In this document: piece after piece, positions 42,268 to 51,791 of the stretch
How positions within the stretch are numbered: position 1 is the stretch's first letter
How the letters are laid out: each line of letters begins with the position of its first letter
Source of the DNA: Roseibium sp. TrichSKD4
GTDB lineage: Bacteria; Pseudomonadota; Alphaproteobacteria; Rhizobiales; Stappiaceae
Reading direction: 5' to 3'
DNA: 64,000 nt
Assembly (NCBI RefSeq): GCF_000148725.1
Contig: NZ_GL476311.1
Span: 7,501 to 71,500 of the forward strand
The notes under the pieces: generated by a model
Database searches by the model: none
Told to the model about the DNA's origin: nothing
What the model saw: the letters and a program-made list of their open reading frames with translations, nothing else
Translations under genes and position numbers: made by a program

Positions 42268-43512
42268 GTGCTGAACGGCAAACGGATTGTCCTGATTATC
42301 AGCGGTGGGATTGCCGCCTATAAGTCACTTGACCTTATCCGACGCCTTCGTGAGCGCGGTGCGCGGGTAATCCCGGTCATGACGAAGGGCGCACAGCAGT
42401 TCATCACGCCTTTGGCTGTTGGTGCCCTTTCTACTGAAAAAGTCTTCACTGAGTTGTTCGACCGGGAGGCCGAACAGGATGTGGGTCATATCCGGCTTGC
42501 ACGAGACAATGATCTCATTCTGATTGCGCCAGCCACAGCTGATTTGATGGCCAAGATGGCGCATGGAATTGCCGATGATCTGGCAACAGCTGTGCTGCTG
42601 GCGACCGACAAGCCGGTGCTGGTTGCCCCAGCCATGAACCCCAAAATGTGGGACAATGCAGCCACCCAGCGCAATATTGCCCAACTTCAAGCCGATGGAA
42701 TCCACTTCGTTGGGCCTGAACGGGGTGAAATGGCGGAAAGCGGCGAGGCTGGCCTTGGTCGCATGTCAGAACCGCTCAACATCGTTGCTGCCGTTGAAAA
42801 CTTCATTTCACGTGAAACTGATTTTTCCTCAGCGGAAGAACAAAAGGCAAGTTTGACGGGCCGGCGGGTGGTCATTACATCCGGTCCGACACATGAACCG
42901 ATTGACCCTGTGCGCTATATCGCCAACCGGTCCTCCGGCAAACAGGGGCATGCCATAGCAGCAGCTGCGGCACGGGCAGGGGCGACCGTAGCGCTCATCT
43001 CCGGTCCTGTGAACCTGCCGGACCCGGAAGGGGTTCAGACAGTGCATGTGGAGTCAGCCAGCGAAATGCTTCAGGCTGTCAAGGACGCCCTCCCGGCGGA
43101 TGTCGCGATCATGGCAGCAGCCGTGGCCGATTGGCGGATCGCCTCAGAATCTGATCAAAAAATCAAGAAAGACGCGACCGGCGCGCCTCCAGCGCTGTCC
43201 CTGACCGAAAACCCGGACATTTTGGCGACAATTGGTCATCACGATACGCTCCGACCTTTGTTGCTGGTCGGGTTTGCGGCAGAAACGCAAAACCTTGAGG
43301 CCAATGCGCGCTCGAAACTCCAGCGTAAACGCGCCGACTGGATTGTTGCCAACGATGTAAGCCCGGAAACCGGCATCATGGGCGGCGACCACAATATGGT
43401 TCGCATTGTCAGCAAAACAGGTATCGAGGACTGGCCGCACATGGGCAAATCCGAGGTGGCTGAACGCCTCGTGACCCGGATAGCGGATTTTCTTTCCAAG
43501 CCGACACCATGA
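42268..43512 (+). CDS. coaBC: Bifunctional phosphopantothenoylcysteine decarboxylase / phosphopantothenate-cysteine ligase
   Basis: 414-residue CoA biosynthetic enzyme. The N-terminal FMN decarboxylase (CoaC) holds GGIAAYKSLDLIR and APAMNPKMWDNAATQRN with the active-site region; the C-terminal ligase (CoaB) holds GPTHEPIDPVRYIANRSSG and the AAVADWR segment. GTG 42268 (VLNGKRIVL) is preferred over TTG 42253 though both have weak ribosome sites. The close relative genes dut and coaBC are neighbours in many alphaproteobacteria; here an OmpA-like gene and a Cys-rich gene lie between them. Confidence 0.92.
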   Translation: MLNGKRIVLIISGGIAAYKSLDLIRRLRERGARVIPVMTKGAQQFITPLAVGALSTEKVFTELFDREAEQDVGHIRLARDNDLILIAPATADLMAKMAHGIADDLATAVLLATDKPVLVAPAMNPKMWDNAATQRNIAQLQADGIHFVGPERGEMAESGEAGLGRMSEPLNIVAAVENFISRETDFSSAEEQKASLTGRRVVITSGPTHEPIDPVRYIANRSSGKQGHAIAAAAARAGATVALISGPVNLPDPEGVQTVHVESASEMLQAVKDALPADVAIMAAAVADWRIASESDQKIKKDATGAPPALSLTENPDILATIGHHDTLRPLLLVGFAAETQNLEANARSKLQRKRADWIVANDVSPETGIMGGDHNMVRIVSKTGIEDWPHMGKSEVAERLVTRIADFLSKPTP

Positions 43513-43515
43513 AAA

Positions 43516-43541
43516 AAGGCGGCCCGGAGCCGCCTTGTTCC
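43516..43541. terminator. Bidirectional terminator between coaBC and the OmpA-like gene
   Basis: Stem AAGGCGGC (43516-43523) with GCCGCCTT (43529-43536), preceded by a run of A and followed by GTT. It separates two convergent genes; the A-rich left side makes a good U-tract for the reverse strand. Confidence 0.8.
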
Positions 43542-43560
43542 AGATTACTTGTGATCCCGA

Positions 43561-44139
43561 TCAGTAACCAACATTGATCAGCTGGACCCTGCGATTTACT
43601 TCTGCATCCGGGTTTTCCGGATCACGAAGTTGTTCTTCTCCGAGGCCAACAGCCTCAAGACGGTCGGCAGGAACCCGGAAGGTCGTGATCAAAGCTTCAC
43701 GAATGGCGTCTGCGCGCCGCTGAGACAGCTTGATGTTGTACTCGCGATCACCCTTTGCATCGGTGTGACCAACAACAAAGAACTTGGCACCCCAGAGATA
43801 CGGTGTGTGAAGTGCGTCTGCGATTACCCCAACGGTTTCATAGGACTCTGGCCGAATGCGGTCTGAATCGAAATCGAAGGTGATCTCGACATTGAACTGA
43901 CGCAGCTGGTTCAGCTTCAGGGCCAGCGGCAGAACTTCCGCAGCATTGTCACCCGGATATTTTTTGATGTTGTCGAATGCGGCCTTGCGCAGTTCATCAG
44001 CACTCACCTCCACCTTGGCTTGTGCGCCTTGAAGGGAATTGATGATTTCGTTCCGCGACAACTTTGTTTGTGCCAATGCGCCCGTCGCACTTACAGCTGC
44101 AACAGCGACCGCGCCAACGAAAAGTGAAGTGAATTTCAT
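43561..44139 (-). CDS. OmpA-family protein
   Basis: 192-residue exported protein. The signal peptide is MKFTSLFVGAVAVAAVSATG then ALAQ. The C-terminal OmpA domain binds peptidoglycan (ITFDFDSDRIRPES, VVGHTDAKGDREYNIKLSQR, RADAIREALI, VGLGEEQL, NRRVQLI). Start ATG 44139 has GGAG upstream. No beta-barrel is present, so it is a soluble or lipoprotein-independent periplasmic anchor rather than a porin-type OmpA. Confidence 0.92.
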   Translation of the reverse strand: MKFTSLFVGAVAVAAVSATGALAQTKLSRNEIINSLQGAQAKVEVSADELRKAAFDNIKKYPGDNAAEVLPLALKLNQLRQFNVEITFDFDSDRIRPESYETVGVIADALHTPYLWGAKFFVVGHTDAKGDREYNIKLSQRRADAIREALITTFRVPADRLEAVGLGEEQLRDPENPDAEVNRRVQLINVGY

Positions 44140-44171
44140 GGGAAACTCCAAATCAGAGACTCAAATCGGGA

Positions 44172-44591
44172 TTAGCGGTAGCCAGCGAGATTAATCGCTT
44201 CGTTGCACTTGTTCCCGACAACGCGCTCAGCCTTCAAAAGACATTTCAGGATGTGGCCAGAACCCGGCTCCATGCCTTGGCAATACTGCTGCGACGCACG
44301 CTCACAAATTTTTGGCACCGCAGCCTGTGCGGCCAGGCGCGCTTCAATCAATGTCGCCACGCGCGCACGATCTGCATTGCATTGCGCGGACACTTTTGAG
44401 CTGTTTTGTTCCAAACATTGTCCGATCTCGTTGTTGCCGAGATTGGCCTTCTTACAGTACTTGTCTATGTCCTTGCCGCAACTTTGGCTCAAAATCTTGA
44501 TAGCATCAGCAAAACCGACAGTTTGTGCATGCGCGGCTGGCACAAGACCAAGCCATGCAACGGCTGTCAGGAGACACATAAAACGGATCAT
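44172..44591 (-). CDS. Cysteine-rich repeat protein (GLG1-like), exported
   Basis: 139-residue protein with a signal peptide (LTAVAWLGLVPAAHAQ). It carries two copies of a four-cysteine repeat: one from C38 to about C71 (CGKDIDKYC, GQCLEQNSSKVSAQC) and one from about C96 to C129 (CERASQQYC, LKCLLKAERVVGNKC). This is the cysteine-rich repeat also found in Golgi protein GLG1. The disulfides suggest a stable periplasmic helical bundle. Function unknown. The OmpA-like gene begins 32 bases downstream on the same strand. Confidence 0.82.
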   Translation of the reverse strand: MIRFMCLLTAVAWLGLVPAAHAQTVGFADAIKILSQSCGKDIDKYCKKANLGNNEIGQCLEQNSSKVSAQCNADRARVATLIEARLAAQAAVPKICERASQQYCQGMEPGSGHILKCLLKAERVVGNKCNEAINLAGYR

Positions 44592-44758
44592 TTCGGATTA
44601 ACCCCCGTGGTTACCTTGGCAATACGATGGCACCTTTTCAGGTTGCGTGTGTTCCCGCAAGGAGATTCGCCGGGAAATTGCAAGTAACCTGAATTTTTCT
44701 CTGCCCCCCAACCATCGCAAAAGCCTTGAAATCTTTTTGGAAAATCAATGAGGCCTGA

Positions 44759-45208
44759 ATGTCCCTGAAACTGGAAATCTGCCGTCTCCCTCACGCGGAG
44801 GGATTGCCGCTGCCCGAGTATCAAAGCCTTGCGGCAGCCGGGTTTGATCTTGTCGCAGCGGTGACGGACCCGCTCACCTTGCTGCCCGGAGCTCGAGCAC
44901 TTGTGCCGACCGGGCTGACGATGGCTTTGCCGGATGGCCATGAAGGTCAGGTTCGTCCCCGCTCCGGTCTCGCTGCCAAAAACGGGGTCACCGTGCTCAA
45001 TACGCCCGGCACGGTCGACGCTGACTATCGCGGTGAAGTGAAGGTCATATTGATCAATCTTGGCGAAAATCCGTTCGTCATTGAACGCGGCATGCGTATC
45101 GCGCAAATGGTGATTGCACCTGTAGTTCAAATGGCGCCTGTTGAGGTAGAGAGCCTGTCGGAAACAGAACGTGGCAGCGGGGGCTTTGGCTCAACGGGTG
45201 TTGAATGA
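44759..45208 (+). CDS. dut: dUTP diphosphatase (dUTPase)
   Basis: 149-residue trimeric dUTPase that removes dUTP to keep uracil out of DNA. The five motifs are visible: [29 protein letters not shown] (uracil pocket), [27 protein letters not shown] and the C-terminal [10 protein letters not shown] arm. Its stop overlaps the next gene by four bases (ATGA). Confidence 0.96.
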   Translation: MSLKLEICRLPHAEGLPLPEYQSLAAAGFDLVAAVTDPLTLLPGARALVPTGLTMALPDGHEGQVRPRSGLAAKNGVTVLNTPGTVDADYRGEVKVILINLGENPFVIERGMRIAQMVIAPVVQMAPVEVESLSETERGSGGFGSTGVE

Positions 45209-45894
45209 GCATCGATAACCTCATGTCCAAGACCCCAACAAACCCGGAACTTGTCATCTTCGATTGTGACGGCGTTTTGGTGGATACCGAGCGCCTTACC
45301 AATCGAACATTGGCTGCGATGATCACAGACCTCGGCTACCCGATGAGCGGACCGGAAAGCCAGCAGCGTTTCATGGGTCGGACGATTGAAAACGTTCAGG
45401 CCATGGTGGAAGAGCTTACCGGCAAACACTTGCCGCCAGATTGGCCGGACCAGGTCCGCGCGCGAGACCTTGAGGTTTTCCGTCGAGGCGTAGACCCGAT
45501 AAACGGCATTTTCGACGTATTGGATTTTCTGAATGGTAAGGACATTCCATATTGTGTTGCCTCATCCGGGAAACACGCGAAAATGGACATCACATTGGGC
45601 TCATCAGGCCTGATGCCAAGCGTAAAGGGGCGCACATTTTCTGCGCAAGACTGTGAAAACGGCAAACCGCATCCCGACGTGTTCCTGCTTGCAGCGAAAA
45701 CCATGGGTTTTGCGCCGGAGACTTGCGTTGTCATTGAAGACAGTTTGCCGGGCGTTCAAGCCGGGCTGGCTGCTGGCATGACGGTTTTTGCCTATGTGGA
45801 AGACCCGGCCTGCGACAGGGCGGCGATGAAGGCGGCTGGCGCAACGCTGTTTGAAGACATGAACCAGCTTCCCGATCTTCTCTTTTCTGCATGA
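45205..45894 (+). CDS. HAD-superfamily hydrolase, beta-phosphoglucomutase/phosphatase type
   Basis: 229-residue HAD hydrolase. Motif 1 is [12 protein letters not shown], motif 2 is VASSGKHAK, motif 3 Lys is in GKPHPDVF, and motif 4 is [16 protein letters not shown]. The cap sits between motifs 1 and 2, so it is subclass IA. It starts inside the dut stop codon (ATGA), so it is translationally coupled to dut. Likely a phosphatase for a sugar phosphate or nucleotide; the substrate is unknown. Confidence 0.9.
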   Translation: MSIDNLMSKTPTNPELVIFDCDGVLVDTERLTNRTLAAMITDLGYPMSGPESQQRFMGRTIENVQAMVEELTGKHLPPDWPDQVRARDLEVFRRGVDPINGIFDVLDFLNGKDIPYCVASSGKHAKMDITLGSSGLMPSVKGRTFSAQDCENGKPHPDVFLLAAKTMGFAPETCVVIEDSLPGVQAGLAAGMTVFAYVEDPACDRAAMKAAGATLFEDMNQLPDLLFSA

Positions 45895-45931
45895 CGCACA
45901 ATTGTTGGAAAACAATTTCCGCGCTGTGCGT
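45894..45931 (+). other. Nested hairpin in the gap before cysK
   Basis: Outer arms ACGCACA (45894-45900) and TGTGCGT (45925-45931) enclose ATTGTT/AACAAT (45901-45906 and 45911-45916). It directly follows the HAD stop and lies about 100 bases before cysK. Without a T run it may be a 3' end stabiliser or a leader structure. Confidence 0.4.
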
Positions 45932-46027
45932 TGCAGAACAAAAACTACCTCTTAAAACAGCACCAAATCCCTACTACGTTGGTGGCTGATAAAAACACCA
46001 GTTAGCATTCTTTTCCGGGAGCAAGAC

Positions 46028-46987
46028 ATGAGCAGTGAAACGCGCGGACGCGGCAAGATTTATTCCTCGATCACTGACACCATCGGTGATACCCCGCTCG
46101 TGCAGTTGGACAAGCTGGCAAAAGCCCATGGGGTGAAAGCCAACTTGTTGGGCAAGCTGGAGTTTTTCAACCCAATTGCCAGCGTGAAGGACCGCATTGG
46201 CGTTGCCATGATCGAGGCGCTGGAGAAAGACGGCAAAATCGACGCGGGCAAGTCTGTCCTTGTTGAACCAACATCCGGCAATACCGGAATTGCGCTTGCC
46301 TTTGCGGCGGCTGCAAAAGGCTACCGTCTTATTCTGGTGATGCCGGAAACCATGTCCGTCGAACGCCGCAAGATGTTCAAGATCCTCGGCGCAGAACTTG
46401 AACTAACCGAAGGCCCGAAGGGCATGAAAGGTGCCATCGCCCGTGCCGAAGAGCTGGCTGGCGAGATCGAAAACGCTATCATTCCGCAACAATTTCAGAA
46501 CCCGGCAAACCCGGAAATCCATCGCAACACAACTGCAGAAGAGATTTGGAACGACACCAACGGTGATGTGGATGTGTTCGTCTCAGGTATTGGCACTGGC
46601 GGCACGATTACGGGTGTGTCTCAAGTGCTGAAGGAGCGCAAGCCAAGCCTTCACGTTGTTGCCGTTGAACCTGAAGACAGCCCAATCCTGTCCGGCGGCG
46701 AACCAGGTCCGCACAAAATCCAGGGCATCGGCGCAGGGTTTGTTCCAAGCGTTCTGGACACCAGCGTTTATAATGAAGTCCAGACAATCTCCAACGATGA
46801 TGCCTTTGCAACGGCCCGTGAAGTGGCCCGTACCGAAGGCGTTCCAGTCGGCATTTCCTCCGGTGCAGCGCTCACGGCTGCCATTCGCGTCGGCCAGCGA
46901 GACGACATGGAGGGCAAGACCATTGTTGTGATCATTCCGTCCTTCGCCGAGCGTTATCTCTCTACCGCGCTGTTCGAAGGCCTTTAA
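46028..46987 (+). CDS. cysK: Cysteine synthase A
   Basis: 319-residue PLP enzyme that makes cysteine from O-acetylserine and sulfide. The PLP lysine is in [10 protein letters not shown] near residue 51, the substrate loop is [16 protein letters not shown] phosphate is held by GTGGTITG, and the C-terminal GISSGAAL closes the site. GGGAG lies upstream of ATG 46028. The end overlaps the convergent GNAT gene by four bases. Confidence 0.95.
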   Translation: MSSETRGRGKIYSSITDTIGDTPLVQLDKLAKAHGVKANLLGKLEFFNPIASVKDRIGVAMIEALEKDGKIDAGKSVLVEPTSGNTGIALAFAAAAKGYRLILVMPETMSVERRKMFKILGAELELTEGPKGMKGAIARAEELAGEIENAIIPQQFQNPANPEIHRNTTAEEIWNDTNGDVDVFVSGIGTGGTITGVSQVLKERKPSLHVVAVEPEDSPILSGGEPGPHKIQGIGAGFVPSVLDTSVYNEVQTISNDDAFATAREVARTEGVPVGISSGAALTAAIRVGQRDDMEGKTIVVIIPSFAERYLSTALFEGL

Positions 46988-47574
46988 GAAACGCGTTTGA
47001 TCATCGTTGTTGCAAACTTGAACCCGAAGAGGCCGGCCAATGGGCCGGTCTCGACAGTTCCGGTCCCCACAAAGCCGTGGCGCTCGTAAAGAGATTTCGC
47101 ACGCGGATTTGTGTCGATCACATCCAGTCGCATTTTTTTGAGGCCCCGGCTTTGAGCTTCGCTGCAAACCGCATCCAGAAGCGCGCTTCCGACCCCTTGT
47201 CCCCGGGCTTCTTCGGACACAAAAATCCCGTCCATCAAAAGCGTTTCTGCTTCGAGGTCTCTCTCCAGCGTTTCAAGAAGCAGCCCACGCCATAGCGCTC
47301 CGAAACAGCCATAGACCTTCGCCAGTTCTTTCAAGCCACCGCCCGCCAAAGCCCCTCCAGCTGTCTTGTAACCAGCCATGCCGAGCAGCTTTCCATCGGC
47401 TGTTACCGCGCTCAGCGCGAAATCTGGGTTTAGAACACCCTCAAAGAAGGCCAGAGCTTTCTCATCCGGCCCCATCACTTTGCCAAGCTTGCCAGAAAAC
47501 GCCTGCCAGAAGAGCAGAGCTACGCGCTCGCGGTGTTCTTCTGAGAACCCGCGCCGGATTTCAAAGCCAGTCAT
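46984..47574 (-). CDS. GNAT family N-acetyltransferase
   Basis: 196-residue acetyltransferase. The central domain carries the acetyl-CoA loop [18 protein letters not shown] (R-x-x-G-x-G/A) and [21 protein letters not shown] in the final helices. The substrate is unknown. It lies 10 bases after the YbjQ-like gene on the same strand and may be co-transcribed. Confidence 0.87.
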   Translation of the reverse strand: MTGFEIRRGFSEEHRERVALLFWQAFSGKLGKVMGPDEKALAFFEGVLNPDFALSAVTADGKLLGMAGYKTAGGALAGGGLKELAKVYGCFGALWRGLLLETLERDLEAETLLMDGIFVSEEARGQGVGSALLDAVCSEAQSRGLKKMRLDVIDTNPRAKSLYERHGFVGTGTVETGPLAGLFGFKFATTMIKRVS

Positions 47575-47584
47575 GTTTGAAGGC

Positions 47585-47902
47585 TTATCTGACGACTACA
47601 GCGGTGCCAGTTGCGCTCACCATCAGCATAGAGCCTTGTCCGACGGTTTCGTAGTCCAGATCAACACCGACAACGGCGTTGCAGCCCATTTGTTGCGCCC
47701 GGGCGATCATCTCATCTGTTGCGATCTGACGCGCCCTGGCCAGCTCTTCTTCATAGGCGCCCGAACGACCACCTACGATGTCACGAATGCCGGCAAAAAG
47801 GTCCTTGAAGATATTCGCTCCGAGGATCGCCTCGCCGGTTACAATGCCCTTGTATTCGACGATATCCCGCCCTTGTAGGGTCGGAGTGGTTGTGACGATC
47901 AT
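47585..47902 (-). CDS. YbjQ family (heavy-metal-binding domain) protein
   Basis: 105-residue protein of the YbjQ/UPF0145 family, with [20 protein letters not shown] and [29 protein letters not shown]. Members form ring-like pentamers; a true metal-binding role is not established. Complete and stand-alone, with the GNAT gene immediately downstream. Confidence 0.9.
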   Translation of the reverse strand: MIVTTTPTLQGRDIVEYKGIVTGEAILGANIFKDLFAGIRDIVGGRSGAYEEELARARQIATDEMIARAQQMGCNAVVGVDLDYETVGQGSMLMVSATGTAVVVR

Positions 47903-47980
47903 CAGCGGTCTCCTTCAAGAATTTCCCGAAAATCAGGATACAAGGTGGACATAAGAACCCTGCGTTGTAACCACAAGGTG

Positions 47981-48931
47981 TCATCGGTGATGCAATATGC
48001 GCCCAATGGTGTTCATCAGGATTTGGGCCGCCAACGTGCTCGTGGACCCGGTCGGATCGTAGTCCGGCGCAACCTCTACCAAGTCCAGCCCAACAATCGT
48101 CCCGCGTTTGGCGAGACCGTCGATCAGCTCCAACACCTCATAATAAAGAAACCCGCCGTGGCTTGGCGTTCCGGTTCCCGGAGCAATTGAGGGGTCAAAA
48201 GCGTCGATATCGATGGTCAGATAATAGCGCTTTCCTTTCGGAATGCGCGCCAACATGCCTTCGATGCCCAATTTGCGGACATGACGCACGGACTGAATAT
48301 CTGAGCCCATACGCCGTGCATCCTCATAGCCTTCTCGGGCGGTGGAAGAGACATTACGAATGCCAATCTGGCTTAAGCCGGTCACATACGGTTTTTCCGC
48401 TGCCCGGCGCATGGGATTGCCATGACCATATCGCACTCCGTGGCGTTCATCGACGAAATCGAGATGCGCATCAATTTGCACCACATGGACTGGCTCTTCG
48501 CCGTCAAATGCATTTATGCAGGGGATATTGACGGAATGATCCCCGCCCAACACCACAGGCAAAGCACCTGCGGCGAGGATTTTTCGAACACCTGCCTCAA
48601 TATTGGCGTGGCTCTGGATCGTGTCAGTGTGGATGATATCAGCATCACCTATGTCGACGATCCGTGTGGTCTCTGCAGGAAGATAAGTGATGTCATCTTC
48701 GAAGTCGTAAGCTCCAGCGTGGCCGAAGGAAAACAGCGTGGACGCTTCTCGGATTGCCCGTGGTCCCATCCGCGCACCCGACCGCCACTGGGTACCAAAA
48801 TCAAACGGAGCGCCAAGAACAGCCACATCCGCTTCTATGGCATCCCAATCCGGTTGATAGGGAAACTTCCCGAATGTGCAGATGCCGACAAAGGGCAGAT
48901 TTAATCTGCCGCTCTCATACCCGTGCGCCAT
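47981..48931 (-). CDS. speB: Agmatinase / ureohydrolase-family protein
   Basis: 316-residue binuclear manganese hydrolase. Metal motifs are GGDHS (near 128), IDAHLDF (near 152) and TIDIDAFDPS (near 243). It would release urea from agmatine or another guanidino compound; family members include guanidinobutyrase and proclavaminate amidinohydrolase, so speB is the best guess rather than certain. It is complete and followed on its upstream side by a trpS terminator. Confidence 0.87.
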   Translation of the reverse strand: MAHGYESGRLNLPFVGICTFGKFPYQPDWDAIEADVAVLGAPFDFGTQWRSGARMGPRAIREASTLFSFGHAGAYDFEDDITYLPAETTRIVDIGDADIIHTDTIQSHANIEAGVRKILAAGALPVVLGGDHSVNIPCINAFDGEEPVHVVQIDAHLDFVDERHGVRYGHGNPMRRAAEKPYVTGLSQIGIRNVSSTAREGYEDARRMGSDIQSVRHVRKLGIEGMLARIPKGKRYYLTIDIDAFDPSIAPGTGTPSHGGFLYYEVLELIDGLAKRGTIVGLDLVEVAPDYDPTGSTSTLAAQILMNTIGRILHHR

Positions 48932-48967
48932 AAAAAAGGCCCTCCCAAACCATGTTCGAGAGAGCCT
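48932..48967 (-). terminator. Terminator of the trpS operon
   Basis: On the minus strand AGGCTCTCTC (48967-48958) pairs with GGGAGGGCCT (48946-48937) and is followed by TTTTTAT. It ends at the first base after the ureohydrolase start region, separating the two genes. Confidence 0.75.
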
Positions 48968-48988
48968 AGATCATTTCAGTGCCACATG

Positions 48989-50068
48989 TCAGCGGACGTC
49001 GAGGAAACCGACAATCTTGCGCACATCCTTCAACACTGGCTCGGCGATGGCCGAGGCCTGTTCTGCACCATCTTTCAAGACCGCATCAATTTCCGACGTG
49101 TCTTCAGTCAGGCGGCGCATTTCATTGGTCATGGGCGACAGCTTTTCAACGGCCAGATCCGACAAAGCCGGCTTGAAGGCCGAGAACTGCTGACCGCCAA
49201 AGTCCTTCAGGACTGCTTCCTTTGTAGACCCGGCAAGCGCGGCATAGATGCCAACCAGATTGTCAGCTTCCGGACGATCCTTCAAACCATCAACCTCGCT
49301 TGGCAGGGCATCCGGGTCGGTCTTGGCCTTGCGGATTTTCTTGGCAATCGCATCCGCATCGTCTTTCAAGTTGATCCGGGAAAGGTCTGACGGATCAGAC
49401 TTTGACATCTTCTTGGTGCCGTCGCGCAACGACATGATGCGGGTCGCAGGGCCTGCAATCATCGGTTCTGTCAGTGGGAAATAGAGGTTTTCCGGCAATT
49501 CTGGAGATGGTGTCGGGTTCGGGACGCCAATCCCAAGTTCCGTGATTCGCTCTGCAAAATCATTGTTGAACTTGGCCGCAATGTCGCGGGTCAGCTCGAG
49601 ATGCTGCTTCTGGTCATCACCAACGGGTACGTGGGTTGCCCGATAGGCCAGAATGTCTGCCGCCATCAGGTTCGGATAGGCGAACAGGCCAACAGAGGCG
49701 TTTTCCTTGTTCTTGCCTGCCTTTTCCTTGAATTGCGTCATGCGGTTCAGCCAGCCCATGCGCGCAACGCAGTTGAAAATCCAGGCCAGTTCAGTGTGCT
49801 CGCGCACCTGACTCTGGTTGAAGATGATTGACTTTTTCGGGTCAATCCCGGCAGCCATATAGGCAGCGGTTACTTCGCGTGTTGCGTCCGTCAACTCTTG
49901 CGGGTTTGGAAAGCTTGCCGTGATGGCGTGGGAATCCACGACACAGAAGATGGTCGGCATTTGATCCTGAAGCGGCACCCAGCGCGAAACCGCGCCAAGA
50001 TAGTTGCCGAGATGGAGGTTGCCGGTCGGTTGAACGCCGGAGAAAACGCGAGGCTGAAACTCAGTCAT
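48989..50068 (-). CDS. trpS: Tryptophanyl-tRNA synthetase
   Basis: Class I aminoacyl-tRNA synthetase, 359 residues. The HIGH-like motif is [10 protein letters not shown] near residue 16 and the KMSKS motif is exact (KKMSKSD). Two starts are possible, ATG 50080 and ATG 50068; the second is chosen because [11 protein letters not shown] matches family N-termini and a weak GGAT lies ahead. It is the last gene of glnD-murJ-trpS, a cluster common in alphaproteobacteria. Confidence 0.95.
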   Translation of the reverse strand: MTEFQPRVFSGVQPTGNLHLGNYLGAVSRWVPLQDQMPTIFCVVDSHAITASFPNPQELTDATREVTAAYMAAGIDPKKSIIFNQSQVREHTELAWIFNCVARMGWLNRMTQFKEKAGKNKENASVGLFAYPNLMAADILAYRATHVPVGDDQKQHLELTRDIAAKFNNDFAERITELGIGVPNPTPSPELPENLYFPLTEPMIAGPATRIMSLRDGTKKMSKSDPSDLSRINLKDDADAIAKKIRKAKTDPDALPSEVDGLKDRPEADNLVGIYAALAGSTKEAVLKDFGGQQFSAFKPALSDLAVEKLSPMTNEMRRLTEDTSEIDAVLKDGAEQASAIAEPVLKDVRKIVGFLDVR

Positions 50069-50180
50069 GGACAGATCCATTGTTTGACAGGGCCGGTTGG
50101 AAGGGCCTGCTGGTTTGGTTTTGCGCGATGGTCATAGGCAGCCCGTCGGCGCATTGCAAGACAGATTGATCCCGGAAGGG

Positions 50181-51749
50181 TCAAGTCGCCGATTTTCGGC
50201 GGCGGAACGACTTTGCATGGGTAATCAGGTCACTGCCACCAGTTAGCTGCGCGACAATCGCAAATGTGAGCATGCCAACACCGACCAAAACGCCCAACGC
50301 GGCAGCTCGGACAATAAACCAGCCATCAGACAGGTATTCCGCCAACCCGAGAGAGGCAAGATGAACTGCGCCGCCCATGACAAGGCTGGCAACGAGGATC
50401 AGGACAATCTTGCGCAAGACCTTAAAGTCGGGCGCGAAATGGCCACGCCGCCACAAGACCACCACCAAGAGCGCCGTGTTGATCCATCCGGCAATGGTGG
50501 TCGCCATGGCGATGCCAACATGATGAAAAAACGGAAAGAGTACGATCGACAAGGCGACATTCAGGATCATGCCAACCGCTGCGAATTTCATCGGTGTCTT
50601 GGTATCTTCCCGCGCGAAATATCCCGGAGAAAACACCTTGTTTAGGACAAAGGCAGGCAAGCCAAAGGCAAAAGCGGCAAGTGCCGCCGCCGTACCCTCA
50701 ACTGCGAGCTGATCAAACTTGCCGCGCTCAAATAGCACAGACACGATCTCGTGCGGAACAACGGCAAGCGCGACAGCAGCTGGCAGGGTTAGAACAAGCG
50801 AAAACTCCAGTGCGTTGTTCAAACTGCGCTGATACTCAGTTTCCTGACCAGAGCGTAAGAGGCGGGTCAGGCTTGGCAAAAGCACAACCCCAATGGCAAT
50901 TCCGATGACGCCCAGAGGAAGCTGGTAAAGCCGATCAGCATAGTAGAGCAGGGAATTGGCTCCATCTTGCAGGGATGCAATGATTTGCCCAACTGCGACA
51001 TTGATCTGGGTAACACCGCCCGCGATCACACCCGGAATGCCCAGCGCCAAAAGGCGTTTTGCCGATTTTGTGTAGCACGGTCTGAATAAGGGAATGGAAA
51101 AGCCAAGCCGTTTTAGATCAATGAGCACCACGGAGAGCTGAACGATACCGCCAAATGTGACCCCAAGGGTCAGTACGATCCCCAAGGTCATGTTGTCCTC
51201 AACACCGAGCAACAGCACACCGCCCAGAACGCAGCTCATCACAACATTGAGCATGACCGGTGCAAAGGCTGCCGCTGCAAACCGTTGATAAGTGTTCAGG
51301 ATCCCGCCAATGAAGGCCAGCATCGACATGAATATGAGATAGGGAAACGCAATCCGTGCCATGAGCACGGTCAGATCAAACTTTTCCGGGTCAGCAACAA
51401 AACCTGGTGCCAGTGCCCAGACAACAAATGGCATGAAAATCTGCGCCAAAGCGGTGAGAATCAACAGGCAAAACAGGAGCGCAGCCCCAATTTCACCAGC
51501 GAACTTTCGTGCACCCTCATCGCCTTGCTCTTCAACGGTGCGGCCAAACAGAGGCACAAAGGCTGAGTTAAAAGCCCCTTCTGCAAAGAGGCGGCGAAAG
51601 AGATTGGGCAAGCGGAAGGCGACAACAAAGGCATCTGCCACCGGGCCGACGCCGACCGCCGCCGCAAGCAGCAGATCCCGGACAAAGCCCAGAACACGGC
51701 TGGCCAGTGTCGCGCCACCAACCGTTGCAAAGTTCTTTAAAAGGCTCAT
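50181..51749 (-). CDS. murJ: Lipid II flippase MurJ (MviN)
   Basis: 522-residue MOP-superfamily protein with about fourteen helices that flips lipid II across the inner membrane for peptidoglycan synthesis. Family features are RDLLLAAAVGVGPVADAFVV at the N-terminus with the conserved Arg, RRLFAEGAFNSAFVP, and the AREDTKTPMKFA segment between the halves. The start lies 42 bases after the glnD stop. Essential in most bacteria. Confidence 0.95.
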   Translation of the reverse strand: MSLLKNFATVGGATLASRVLGFVRDLLLAAAVGVGPVADAFVVAFRLPNLFRRLFAEGAFNSAFVPLFGRTVEEQGDEGARKFAGEIGAALLFCLLILTALAQIFMPFVVWALAPGFVADPEKFDLTVLMARIAFPYLIFMSMLAFIGGILNTYQRFAAAAFAPVMLNVVMSCVLGGVLLLGVEDNMTLGIVLTLGVTFGGIVQLSVVLIDLKRLGFSIPLFRPCYTKSAKRLLALGIPGVIAGGVTQINVAVGQIIASLQDGANSLLYYADRLYQLPLGVIGIAIGVVLLPSLTRLLRSGQETEYQRSLNNALEFSLVLTLPAAVALAVVPHEIVSVLFERGKFDQLAVEGTAAALAAFAFGLPAFVLNKVFSPGYFAREDTKTPMKFAAVGMILNVALSIVLFPFFHHVGIAMATTIAGWINTALLVVVLWRRGHFAPDFKVLRKIVLILVASLVMGGAVHLASLGLAEYLSDGWFIVRAAALGVLVGVGMLTFAIVAQLTGGSDLITHAKSFRRRKSAT

Positions 51750-51791
51750 TTTCCGAGCGGCTCCCGCGTCAATTCAAGTCAGCCCGCCCCG

